Below, piece after piece: positions 1 to 5,995 of a stretch of DNA of 5,995 bases (position 1 is the stretch's first letter; the number at the start of each line of letters is the position of its first letter). A program made the position numbers and the translations under genes. The DNA is taken from NCBI GenBank assembly GCA_038745295.1, contig JBCDLN010000256.1, forward strand, positions 1-5,995, in the 5' to 3' direction. The notes under the pieces are model-generated. The model had not been told where the DNA came from. It made no database searches and worked only from the letters and a program-made list of their open reading frames with translations. This DNA comes from Acuticoccus sp038745295 (GTDB taxonomy: Bacteria > Pseudomonadota > Alphaproteobacteria > Rhizobiales > Amorphaceae).

Positions 1-345
1 CAAGCTGGGCATTGTTTAACCAACGACTTGACTTGGCAACACCGGGAAATCCTCAGGACACCGATAATGAAAACACAGGCTGCAATCAATCTGAAAGCGG
101 GGCGCACCGATGCGAGGGGCCGGCACGCAACAGGCCGGCCAAAGCTTACGGCCCGCCCAGCCATCGCTGCACGCCTGAACCGCTTGCGCAGTGGTTGCGT
201 CTTCAGAAGGTTCCACAACACGCTGCAGGTGTTACCGAAGATGGTAAACAATCGGTCAATATTCTTGGGATAGTCGCAACCCTCCTGTTGGTAAGCGAGC
301 CGAATCAGCGACAGTTGGGGTATCTGCCAATAGCTTTCCCGTTCG
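1..345. other. Intergenic region without a convincing gene
   Basis: No reading frame here looks like a real gene. On the plus strand, the frame starting at base 2 reads K-L-G-I-V and then a TAA at 17-19, so a gene entering from the left could end there, but six codons cannot prove it. A small frame from ATG 67 to the stop at 271-273 (68 residues, very basic) has a possible AGGA ribosome site at 56-59, but it has no recognisable motif and its third codon positions are not GC-biased as in the genes nearby. The 3' half (about 230-345) is richer in A+T and is the likely place for the promoter of the downstream lipoprotein gene. I found no well-spaced -35/-10 pair there that I would defend. Confidence 0.5.
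118..140. repeat. GC-rich inverted repeat (hairpin)
   Basis: GGCCGGC at 118-124 is the exact reverse complement of GCCGGCC at 134-140, with a 9-base loop between them, so a stable 7-bp all-GC stem can form on either strand. No T-run follows on either side, so it is not a typical intrinsic terminator. It could still end or attenuate a transcript coming from the left, or be a chance product of high GC. The inverted repeat is seen directly; any role is unproven. Confidence 0.35.
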
Positions 346-1530
346 ATGCCCCATTCGCCCGATCATCAATGCCGACCCCTTCGCGCTGCCTTTGCCGTGC
401 TGGCTTTGGCCTGCGCGGTGAGCGGGTGCGTGTCATCATCAGGCGGTGTTGAAACAGCATCGCTCGGGCGGCAAGTCCCGGTGACGGAGGCGTTCATGGT
501 CCCTCCCCCTGGGGGGCCGGGCGTCGTCGCAATCCTCGAAAAGCGCTACACCAACGGTCTTGTCCAAGACATTATCCTTGAAAATAACTCGTCGGCGGCG
601 GGTCAAAACGTCCTGATTGTGCGGGCCTATGGGCCGATGGGGCCTGATGCGGGGCGCGGACGGCTTCGCACCGACATTCCCTCGCTGAACGGGGTACGCG
701 AAGAAATGCGTGAGCGGTTCCCGGGCGTTCACATGTCAGTCAGCGGGCTTTATGCGCAAAACCGGTATGGTCCTCTGGGCTATGCCACAGGGCGCTCGCG
801 CACCGGCTCCAATTGTCTTTATGTGTGGCAGCGTATTGCCAGCGATCCGGGCCTTTTTCGCGTCGAGCGAGGCGCCATCACATGGCGGTTGCGGCTGTGC
901 GATCCCAACCGGACGCAGCGCCAGCTTCTTCAGATCGCATACGGCTTCAATGTGGTGGGGTACTTCGATTCAGACTACTGGAACCCCTACGGCACACCGC
1001 CCGAACCTGATGAGCGGATCGGCAAGCCGGGCGAGGTCATTTTCCCCGATGAGGTGCGCGATGACACAGTGGTTGCGCCCGTTGCCTTTAGCGATCCGCC
1101 GCGGCGGCGTCGCCGTGCCTCAAGTACTGCCCGCCGCGTGGCTGCCTCGTCACCACCTGCGGCACGGCCCACGGTGGTCAACAATCCTGCACCAGGAGCA
1201 GCTGTTGTCCCAAGGCCTCAAAACACCAACCTGAGTGAGCCTGTTCAGCAAAACACCGTGGTCCCCTCCGCCAATGCGCCCGCGACGACGGTCCCAGCCC
1301 CAGGGGCACCGGCGCCGCCTGGGCCCGCCAGCAGAGCACCTACAGTTCGTCCTTCAGCGTCGCCGCGGGTGGGCGGTGTTGCTGTCCCGCCGCCGCAGGG
1401 CGGTCAGCCGCCGGCTGTGCGGCCTGCGCAACCGCGGCCCATTCTTACGCCCACGCCAAGCCCCCAATCGCTGCTGCCGCCGGCGGCCACAACCGCCCTT
1501 ACGGTGACGTCAGCCCCTCGGGTGAATTAA
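346..1530 (+). CDS. bcsN: BcsN-like cellulose biosynthesis lipoprotein with proline-rich tail
   Basis: A 394-residue exported protein. The N-terminus has a basic start, a hydrophobic stretch (about 14-25) and a lipobox V-S-G-C ending at Cys28, so it should be lipidated and anchored in an envelope membrane. The core (about 45-210) matches what I recall of the BcsN family: PPPGGPG at 53-59, KRYTNG at 66-71, YGPLGYATGR at 141-150 and RLRLC at 181-185. Cys157 and Cys185 might form a disulfide. BcsN is an accessory gene of alphaproteobacterial cellulose synthase clusters; its molecular role is not well defined. After the core come five arginines (253-257) and then about 125 residues rich in Pro, Ala, Val and Thr, probably disordered and perhaps spanning the periplasm or binding the cell wall. 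ATG 346 is the only sensible start because an in-frame TAG lies at 331-333; no clear Shine-Dalgarno precedes it. No other cellulose gene is in the window. The family call is from memory of the motifs, without a search. Confidence 0.7.
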   Translation: MPHSPDHQCRPLRAAFAVLALACAVSGCVSSSGGVETASLGRQVPVTEAFMVPPPGGPGVVAILEKRYTNGLVQDIILENNSSAAGQNVLIVRAYGPMGPDAGRGRLRTDIPSLNGVREEMRERFPGVHMSVSGLYAQNRYGPLGYATGRSRTGSNCLYVWQRIASDPGLFRVERGAITWRLRLCDPNRTQRQLLQIAYGFNVVGYFDSDYWNPYGTPPEPDERIGKPGEVIFPDEVRDDTVVAPVAFSDPPRRRRRASSTARRVAASSPPAARPTVVNNPAPGAAVVPRPQNTNLSEPVQQNTVVPSANAPATTVPAPGAPAPPGPASRAPTVRPSASPRVGGVAVPPPQGGQPPAVRPAQPRPILTPTPSPQSLLPPAATTALTVTSAPRVN

Positions 1531-1533
1531 CGC

Positions 1534-1564
1534 GAAGGGCTGATCTCGCTGTTCACTGCCCTTC
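1534..1564. terminator. Possible bidirectional terminator hairpin between convergent genes
   Basis: GAAGGGC at 1534-1540 pairs exactly with GCCCTTC at 1558-1564 around a 17-base loop. It sits just after the stop of the lipoprotein gene (1530) and just past the stop of the convergent thioesterase gene (1578), where transcription from both sides should end. Neither side carries a T-run, so it is a weak candidate for an intrinsic terminator. The inverted repeat is seen; its function is inferred from position. Confidence 0.35.
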
Positions 1565-1577
1565 CAAGACGCATGCC

Positions 1578-2039
1578 TTAACCCATGGCGGATGTAAGGG
1601 CGTTGCGCATCGTATCGGGCCATGGCGCTGGACGCCGTGTGGCACGATCCACCAAGACGTGGGTGAAATGCGCATCGGCACAGGCCACGCTGTCAGGACC
1701 AGCTGGCGCAACAAATAAACCCACCGTCCAGGTCACGCTGGTGTTGCCGAGCCGAGCCACCTTGAGGGCGACCTCAATGTCATCAGGAAAGGCAAGGGGT
1801 TTGTGGTAGCGGCAACCCGTTTCCACCACCAAGCCAATGCGCGGGCCCACGTGCATATCCATGCCGGCCTTGGCAATCATGAAGCGGTTCACGGCGGTGT
1901 CGATCAGCCCATAATAGGCGGCATTGTTGATGTGGCCGTAAATGTCATTGTCAGCCCAGCGGCTTTGCAGAACGAGGCTGATGGGAAACGCACTGCGCGC
2001 AGAAGGTTGTTTTCGGTCCATGGCCTTACTCGTGACCAT
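1578..2039 (-). CDS. Acyl-CoA thioesterase, 4HBT (hotdog-fold) family
   Basis: A 153-residue protein of normal length for single-domain hotdog thioesterases, which hydrolyse acyl-CoA (or acyl-ACP) to the free acid in the cytoplasm. The signature is R-W-A-D-N-D-I-Y-G-H-I-N-N at 27-39 followed by AAYY. Asp32 aligns with the catalytic Asp17 of 4-hydroxybenzoyl-CoA thioesterase. The segment 67-105, with R-Y-H-K-P-L and the alternating hydrophobic pattern after it, fits the central strands of the fold. It is the last gene of the minus-strand cluster, 28 bp after the preceding stop. The ATG at 2039 is preceded by AGG five bases upstream. A second in-frame ATG at residue 7 (2021) is also possible and would remove only a non-conserved leader. 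The acyl chain it acts on cannot be told from sequence; its neighbours suggest the same acyl group that the GH3 enzyme and the amidase handle. Confidence 0.85.
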   Translation of the reverse strand: MVTSKAMDRKQPSARSAFPISLVLQSRWADNDIYGHINNAAYYGLIDTAVNRFMIAKAGMDMHVGPRIGLVVETGCRYHKPLAFPDDIEVALKVARLGNTSVTWTVGLFVAPAGPDSVACADAHFTHVLVDRATRRPAPWPDTMRNALTSAMG

Positions 2040-2067
2040 AAAAACCTAAAATCCCCATACGCAGCAC

Positions 2068-2967
2068 TCAAGCGGTTTCTGACCCCTGAGGTGCGTGATT
2101 GCCCTCGAGCGCCTCGAACGCGCGGATCACCGCATCGCGCTGGGCAGCACTTTGGAAGGGGCCCCGGTCCGGGTCATCATAGCGGGGAGGGCGCTCGAGC
2201 CGTTGCCCAACCATTGGCCACACATCTTGGACCCTCTTAAGGATCGCAAGGCCCGCCCGCGTGTCCACTAGATGAGAGGCCGGGTCAAGCAGGAGGCGTG
2301 GTTGGGCAGCCTCGGGGCCTCTTCCAAGGGGGCTGGCCGGCCCGCCGCGGACAGGTCCCGTGACATGGGCGCCACCCCGCTCAAGATCCTCCACCACGAG
2401 GCTCAGCTGCTTAATATCAATGGCTCCCGGGCGCCGCTCCGCCAGGAGGAGGACAGGCGCCCCTGTCGTGCGGTAGTCCACCAGCCGGACGCGAGAGGCG
2501 TTGGTTCCCGCGATATGGAGCGCGAATGGGCGCGGCTCGTCGATAAAATGGTTCGCGATCTGCCGGTATGCGCTGAGCACGGCCACCGGGGAAGCATCGC
2601 CAAGGCCAATATGGGCAACCTTTTTACCGCTGGCGCTTTCATGATCGTGAAGCGCTTTGCGGGCGGCGAATGCATCGGCGGTCCACTGCGCCAGCGCCGG
2701 TGGCCCGATCCAAAGGCGGGGCGGCGTCGGGCACAATAGGCTTTTCACGCCGAGCCGGCTGAGGAGGGCTTGGCAGGCAAGCCCCTCGGCAAGATCATGG
2801 GGTCTTGCGCAAACGCTGATGAGGGCCGCAACGCTGCGTTCAGCCCCTTCACCAGGAACGAGGCGGCAGGGCAGTCGCCGCACGCCTTTCCCCTCCGCGC
2901 TTGCCGAAAACGCCCCCCGAAATGGGCTTGAAACAGCGATGACCCGCGTTTGGGCAACGTCAGCCAC
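2068..2967 (-). CDS. Uncharacterised protein of the GH3/amidase cluster
   Basis: I do not recognise this protein of about 299 residues with confidence. It has no signal peptide, membrane segment, Cys/His metal motif or P-loop, so it is probably a soluble cytoplasmic alpha/beta protein. Features that resemble tandem sugar-isomerase (SIS) domains are: a strand-like V-I-A-V-S-S start; G-A-E-R-S-V-A-A; a strand plus glycine loop, V-A-H-I-G-L-G-D, followed by a helix; T-G-A-P-V-L-L-L-A followed by D-L-E-R-G-G-A; and P-D-R near the C-terminus. The usual H-G-P motif is missing, so this is only a suggestion. Start choice: GTG at 2967 has GAGG six bases upstream and overlaps the GH3 stop by 8 bp (GTGGCTGA). 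A TTG at 2979 would add four residues but has no better ribosome site. The tight overlap with the GH3 gene suggests coupled translation and a shared pathway. That this is a coding gene is fairly sure; its function is not known. Confidence 0.7.
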   Translation of the reverse strand: MADVAQTRVIAVSSPFRGAFSASAEGKGVRRLPCRLVPGEGAERSVAALISVCARPHDLAEGLACQALLSRLGVKSLLCPTPPRLWIGPPALAQWTADAFAARKALHDHESASGKKVAHIGLGDASPVAVLSAYRQIANHFIDEPRPFALHIAGTNASRVRLVDYRTTGAPVLLLAERRPGAIDIKQLSLVVEDLERGGAHVTGPVRGGPASPLGRGPEAAQPRLLLDPASHLVDTRAGLAILKRVQDVWPMVGQRLERPPRYDDPDRGPFQSAAQRDAVIRAFEALEGNHAPQGSETA

Positions 2968-4486
2968 GGGCCGCCTCAACGAACGCCAAAAAACTGTCCC
3001 GCACAGGGCCTTCGGTCAAAACCCGCGGCACTTTGTTCTGGCCCCCCAGTTTGCCGCGGCTTTCCATCCAACGGGCAAAGGCGCCTTTGGGAAGCATCAC
3101 AACGTCGGGGGCCAGGAGTTGGACACTGCCACGCCTGTGCACCTCATAGTCTTCGTTGCCGGCGGCAAGCGCATCGTCGAGCCGGGCACAAAAGAGGGTT
3201 CTGGCAGCATCGTCTGGCAGCTGATCGAGCTCAACCGCAAAAAGATGCTGTCCCTCGGGACGGGACGGCTGAGGGTAAAGGGGGGTTACGGCAAATTCTG
3301 CAACCTCCGCGCCGATCGCTGCCGCAGCGTGCAGCACCGCTGCTTCAAGCTCGGCGCCGGACAGATGCTCGCCAAACGCACTCAAATAGTACGATGTACG
3401 CCCAGTGACTATGATGCGCGGGGGCGACCCCTCAAGAAGCTCCACCACATCGCCGATGCTATAGGCCCATAGGCCGGCGCAGGTGCTCAAGATGAGCGCA
3501 TACTCTCCCGGCGGCGCGTTCCCCACCCAAAACCGCCGCGGGGCGGGCGAGCCGAGTTCTTCCAAAGGCACAAACTCAAAGAAGAGCCCAAGGTCGAGGT
3601 TGAGCCGAAGACCCTCGTCAACGCCGCGGTCAGCGCTCGCCACAAAGCCTTCGCTCGCCGAATACACCTCGCGCCAATCAACGGTGCGGCTGCCAAACCA
3701 ACGGTGGAACGCCTGTTGGTAGGGGCGAAAGCTCATCCCGCCATAAACCATCAACTCAAGGCCGGGGTAGAGCGCGGCAATGTCCCGCTCACCACCAGCA
3801 ACGCGTGACAATCGCTCAAAGAAAAGGAGGAGCCAACTTGGCGTGCCTGCGATCACTTTGATGGGCTCGTTCAGCGATAGCGCGGCAAGGCGATCCATTT
3901 TCTTATCCCAGTCGCTCGCCAACGCCTCTTGGATGCTGGGAAACACAAAGGGCGTCGACCAGCGGGGGTTGTTGAGACGCGCTATGCCGGAAAGGTCACC
4001 GCTTTTGACCCCCTCGCCCAAGTCATCCATCGCCACCGAGCCGCCAAGAAGAAAGCTCTTGCCGCCCAAGACATCACTCTTGGGATAATGGGTGACATGA
4101 TCAGCCAAGACACCGGTGCCAGCGCGGGCATTGGAGCGCAGCATCTGGCGAGACACGGGGATATGTTTCGTGCGGCCGGTCGACGTTCCGGACGAGACGG
4201 CAAAGTAAGGGATCTGGCCTGGCCAGGTCACGTTGTTGAGCACTGGAAAGTGCGGGGCAAAGTACTCGGCCAAGAAATCATCATAGGTGCGGATGGGCAC
4301 CTGCTCTTGAAAGCGCGCAACGGTGTCGATCGCATCAAAACCATGCGCTTTGCCAAAGTCCGTGGCGCTCGCCTTTTGAACGAGGCTGAGAAGTGTGGCG
4401 GTTTGCGTATCGGCCGGGCTTTTGAGGCCGCGGCGGAATGCGCGGTACTCGGCATATCGGCGCAAAAAAGGGGTGGCGTTAAGCAT
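2960..4486 (-). CDS. GH3 auxin-responsive-promoter family protein (acyl-adenylating enzyme)
   Basis: A 508-residue, full-length member of the GH3 family, part of the ANL adenylate-forming superfamily. Plant GH3 proteins activate jasmonate, indole-acetate or benzoates with ATP and pass the acyl group to an amino acid, forming an amide. The nucleotide-binding motifs are present in order: SSGTSTGRTK at 98-107 (phosphate-binding loop), YSASEG at 275-280, YSIGDVV at 342-348, and VTGRTSYYLSAFGEHLS at 360-376. The C-terminus has KLGGQNKVPR at 479-488, which fits the GH3-type end (compare the G-Q-x-K-x-P-R pattern of plant enzymes). All motif residues look intact, so the enzyme is probably active in the cytoplasm. 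ATG 4486 shares its A with the TGA of the upstream amidase gene; no strong Shine-Dalgarno is visible, which fits coupled re-initiation. Bacterial GH3 proteins are mostly uncharacterised, so acyl and amine substrates are open. The family call is strong; amide synthesis is inferred. Confidence 0.9.
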   Translation of the reverse strand: MLNATPFLRRYAEYRAFRRGLKSPADTQTATLLSLVQKASATDFGKAHGFDAIDTVARFQEQVPIRTYDDFLAEYFAPHFPVLNNVTWPGQIPYFAVSSGTSTGRTKHIPVSRQMLRSNARAGTGVLADHVTHYPKSDVLGGKSFLLGGSVAMDDLGEGVKSGDLSGIARLNNPRWSTPFVFPSIQEALASDWDKKMDRLAALSLNEPIKVIAGTPSWLLLFFERLSRVAGGERDIAALYPGLELMVYGGMSFRPYQQAFHRWFGSRTVDWREVYSASEGFVASADRGVDEGLRLNLDLGLFFEFVPLEELGSPAPRRFWVGNAPPGEYALILSTCAGLWAYSIGDVVELLEGSPPRIIVTGRTSYYLSAFGEHLSGAELEAAVLHAAAAIGAEVAEFAVTPLYPQPSRPEGQHLFAVELDQLPDDAARTLFCARLDDALAAGNEDYEVHRRGSVQLLAPDVVMLPKGAFARWMESRGKLGGQNKVPRVLTEGPVRDSFLAFVEAARG

Positions 4487-5995
4487 CAGCTGGTCTTGGG
4501 AAGATGGTGCGGGTGGATGGTGGTGATGTTGGGGAAAGCCTCACGCCGGGCAGATTGGGACAGAGGCAGGCGCACCATATCCCCCTGCCTCCAGGGCCCG
4601 ACGAGATCAAACATCGTGCGTGACCCAGGCCAACCATCTTGCCCGCCGAGGAGCGCGGCAAAGGTTTCATCAACGTGCGCAAGGTCGGCCAAGAACCGGG
4701 CATTCGCGCCGAACGGCGTACGGTGCACTTTCCGGGTGAAAGGGTGCATCGCCTTCATCACAGTTTCGTTTGAGCCGCCGATGGGAAGGTCGATGCTCGG
4801 CAGCCGGCCCATCAGCCAAGGCAGCCGCGCCAGCGGATGGTAGAGGCGCAGCCGGTGGAGCCCGCCCCAGGTTTTGTGCTTTTGAAACGGTGCATCAGCC
4901 GCATCAAGCGCTGCTGCCAGATGCTCGGCTAGAACGGGTGGGGCGGCCGCCCTCAGCACCTCGGTCAGCCGTGTGAACGGGCGCCACGCTGCGCTCACCG
5001 ACGTCACGCCCGTCGCCTTTTCGAGACCCTCCACCAACCCTGCCACGACCAGCTCAAAAGCAAGCGCACCTTGGGATTGAGCATCGTAGTGTCCATCCCA
5101 CCGGGACAGTTCGGCGGAGACTGCAGATTGAGGGCGGAGCTTGCCCGCCACCTCGCTCAACGCGGTAGCGATCTTCTCGGCGGGCGCTGAGTGGGTGTCG
5201 GTTTGGATGATACGCAGCGTTTCAAGCGTTGCGGGCGCTTTGTTTTGGAGGAGGGTGGCGATGCGCTCCGCCCGCGTCGGCTCAGCAAAGAAAAGGCTTA
5301 TGCTAACGCGGGCGTTGTCTGGCGCTTCGTTGGCGGAGATAACAAATCCCGCTTCAGGATTGTGCACGATCGGCAAGTCCTTCGCAGACAACAGCTGCGC
5401 CCAAGCTGCCTGCGCATCGGCCTTTTGGGTCAGAAGGTCGGCAGGGGCCTCAAGCGGCCTGTTGGGAACGCGGCAGGCGACCATTTTGCCAATATCGCCA
5501 TGACGGTCGGCCCACACCATGTTGAGGCCGGGGAGGGAGAAACCGTCAATCGCCTCTTGAAAGTCCGACCAGTGCGCCGCCTTCATGAGGTTGAGGTAAG
5601 GCGTGAAGTCATCGCTGGGACGGTGGCCGAGCCAGTGGAGCGCCACGGTGTCGGACGGCATGTGGAACGGCTTAGCATCCGAAATGAGCGGTCCCCACGC
5701 GCTCTCGCGCAGCGGCCGCTCAACGTTGCGACCGCCGCGCACATCGATGGTGGTGACCCCGGTCGTGATGGGCTCATCCGCGACGTCTATCAATTCGCTC
5801 GATGTGGCATGAAGGTTGGTCCCGCCCCAAGCGCCATCGTGGTTGCGGCCGACACCAAAAATCGGCAGCGCCGGGATCATCAGCCCCACCGTATCAAGCT
5901 GTGGTGCACTGACCCCGGCAATCATCCAAGGACTGGGGGATGTGAGCACCAGGTGGGGATCGCAGGCGAAGAGCGGTTTGCCCGATTGGGTGCGC
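4486..5995 (-). CDS. Penicillin acylase family protein (partial, 5' end beyond the window)
   Basis: The visible 502 residues are most of the large (beta) subunit of a penicillin-amidase-family N-terminal-nucleophile hydrolase, which cleaves amide bonds between an acyl group and an amine (penicillins, acyl-homoserine lactones, acyl-amino acids). The frame is open to the window edge: it reads S-G-K-P-L-F-A-C-D-P-H-L at 5985-5950, matching the family's SGKPLLANDPHL. The GTG at 5949 is therefore an internal valine, not a start. Further matches are GRNHDGAWGGTN (about 5850-5815), W-A-D-R-H-G-D-I-G, S-A-N-E at about 5337-5326 (family T-A-N-N, catalytic-Asn region), W-D-G-H-Y-D-A, and near the C-terminus G-G-S-N-E-T-V then G-G-Q-D-G-W-P-G-S. 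The nucleophile Ser, the propeptide, the alpha subunit and any signal peptide should lie right of 5995. Members are usually periplasmic and self-cleaving. It is the first visible gene of the cluster; its TGA overlaps the next start (TGATG). Odd: Cys replaces Asn in the N-D-P-H-L motif. Substrate unknown. Confidence 0.88.
   Translation of the reverse strand, partial: RTQSGKPLFACDPHLVLTSPSPWMIAGVSAPQLDTVGLMIPALPIFGVGRNHDGAWGGTNLHATSSELIDVADEPITTGVTTIDVRGGRNVERPLRESAWGPLISDAKPFHMPSDTVALHWLGHRPSDDFTPYLNLMKAAHWSDFQEAIDGFSLPGLNMVWADRHGDIGKMVACRVPNRPLEAPADLLTQKADAQAAWAQLLSAKDLPIVHNPEAGFVISANEAPDNARVSISLFFAEPTRAERIATLLQNKAPATLETLRIIQTDTHSAPAEKIATALSEVAGKLRPQSAVSAELSRWDGHYDAQSQGALAFELVVAGLVEGLEKATGVTSVSAAWRPFTRLTEVLRAAAPPVLAEHLAAALDAADAPFQKHKTWGGLHRLRLYHPLARLPWLMGRLPSIDLPIGGSNETVMKAMHPFTRKVHRTPFGANARFLADLAHVDETFAALLGGQDGWPGSRTMFDLVGPWRQGDMVRLPLSQSARREAFPNITTIHPHHLPKTS

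Noticed and set aside
28..68. Promoter-like TTGACT (28-33) and GATAAT (63-68)
   Set aside because: The two boxes are 29 bases apart, far from the usual 16-18, so they cannot form one standard sigma-70 promoter.
67..273. Possible small basic protein of 68 residues upstream of the lipoprotein gene
   Set aside because: A weak AGGA site precedes the ATG, but codon choice is unlike the neighbouring genes and there is no motif. Conservation in relatives would be needed to accept it.
1186..1515. Low-complexity GC-rich stretch as a possible DNA repeat array
   Set aside because: The repetition is at the level of Pro/Ala-rich composition in the lipoprotein tail; no fixed repeat unit is visible in the DNA.
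2272..2739. Plus-strand frame of about 155 codons opposite the uncharacterised gene
   Set aside because: This was considered as the true gene because the minus-strand protein is unrecognised. The minus frame is longer, joins the operon with an 8-bp overlap and a good ribosome site, and has an alpha/beta-like hydrophobic pattern. The plus frame has none of these.
2657..3472. Open plus-strand frame of about 271 codons
   Set aside because: It is antisense to the GH3 C-terminal half and the start of the following gene, with no motif and an odd composition rich in Arg, Ala and Gly.
3929..4843. Long open frame on the plus strand (about 304 codons)
   Set aside because: It lies opposite the GH3 and amidase genes, both of which have clear family motifs, and its translation has no recognisable domain. 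It is a GC-rich antisense shadow.
5947..5949. GTG as the start of the amidase gene
   Set aside because: The conserved family motif continues in frame upstream to the window edge, so this is an internal valine.

Overview
The window looks like a piece of an alphaproteobacterial genome, probably from the Rhizobiales/Hyphomicrobiales side. The base composition is GC-rich, genes are tightly packed with overlapping starts and stops, and the plus-strand gene resembles BcsN, a cellulose-biosynthesis accessory lipoprotein known mainly from that group. No rRNA, tRNA, insertion sequence or CRISPR array was seen.

Layout: bases 1-345 hold no convincing gene, only a GC-rich hairpin and possibly the last codons of a gene that starts left of the window. 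At 346-1530 (+) lies a complete BcsN-like lipoprotein with a long proline-rich tail. A 47-bp gap with a 7-bp inverted repeat separates it from a convergent minus-strand cluster that fills the rest of the window. In transcription order (right to left) the cluster is: a penicillin-acylase-family amidase (4486 to beyond 5995, 5' end missing), a GH3-family acyl-adenylating enzyme (2960-4486), a protein of unknown function (2068-2967) and a hotdog-fold acyl-CoA thioesterase (1578-2039). The first two genes share one base (TGATG), the next pair overlaps by 8 bp, and the last pair is 28 bp apart, so they are very probably one operon.

The cluster is the most interesting part. GH3 enzymes activate carboxylic acids as acyl-adenylates and, in plants, join them to amino acids by an amide bond. 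Penicillin acylases cleave acyl-amide bonds. 4HBT thioesterases release acids from CoA. Together they could make and break an N-acyl amide (acyl-amino acid or similar), with the unknown protein as an unassigned partner. That is inference from family roles and gene order; no substrate can be read from the sequence.
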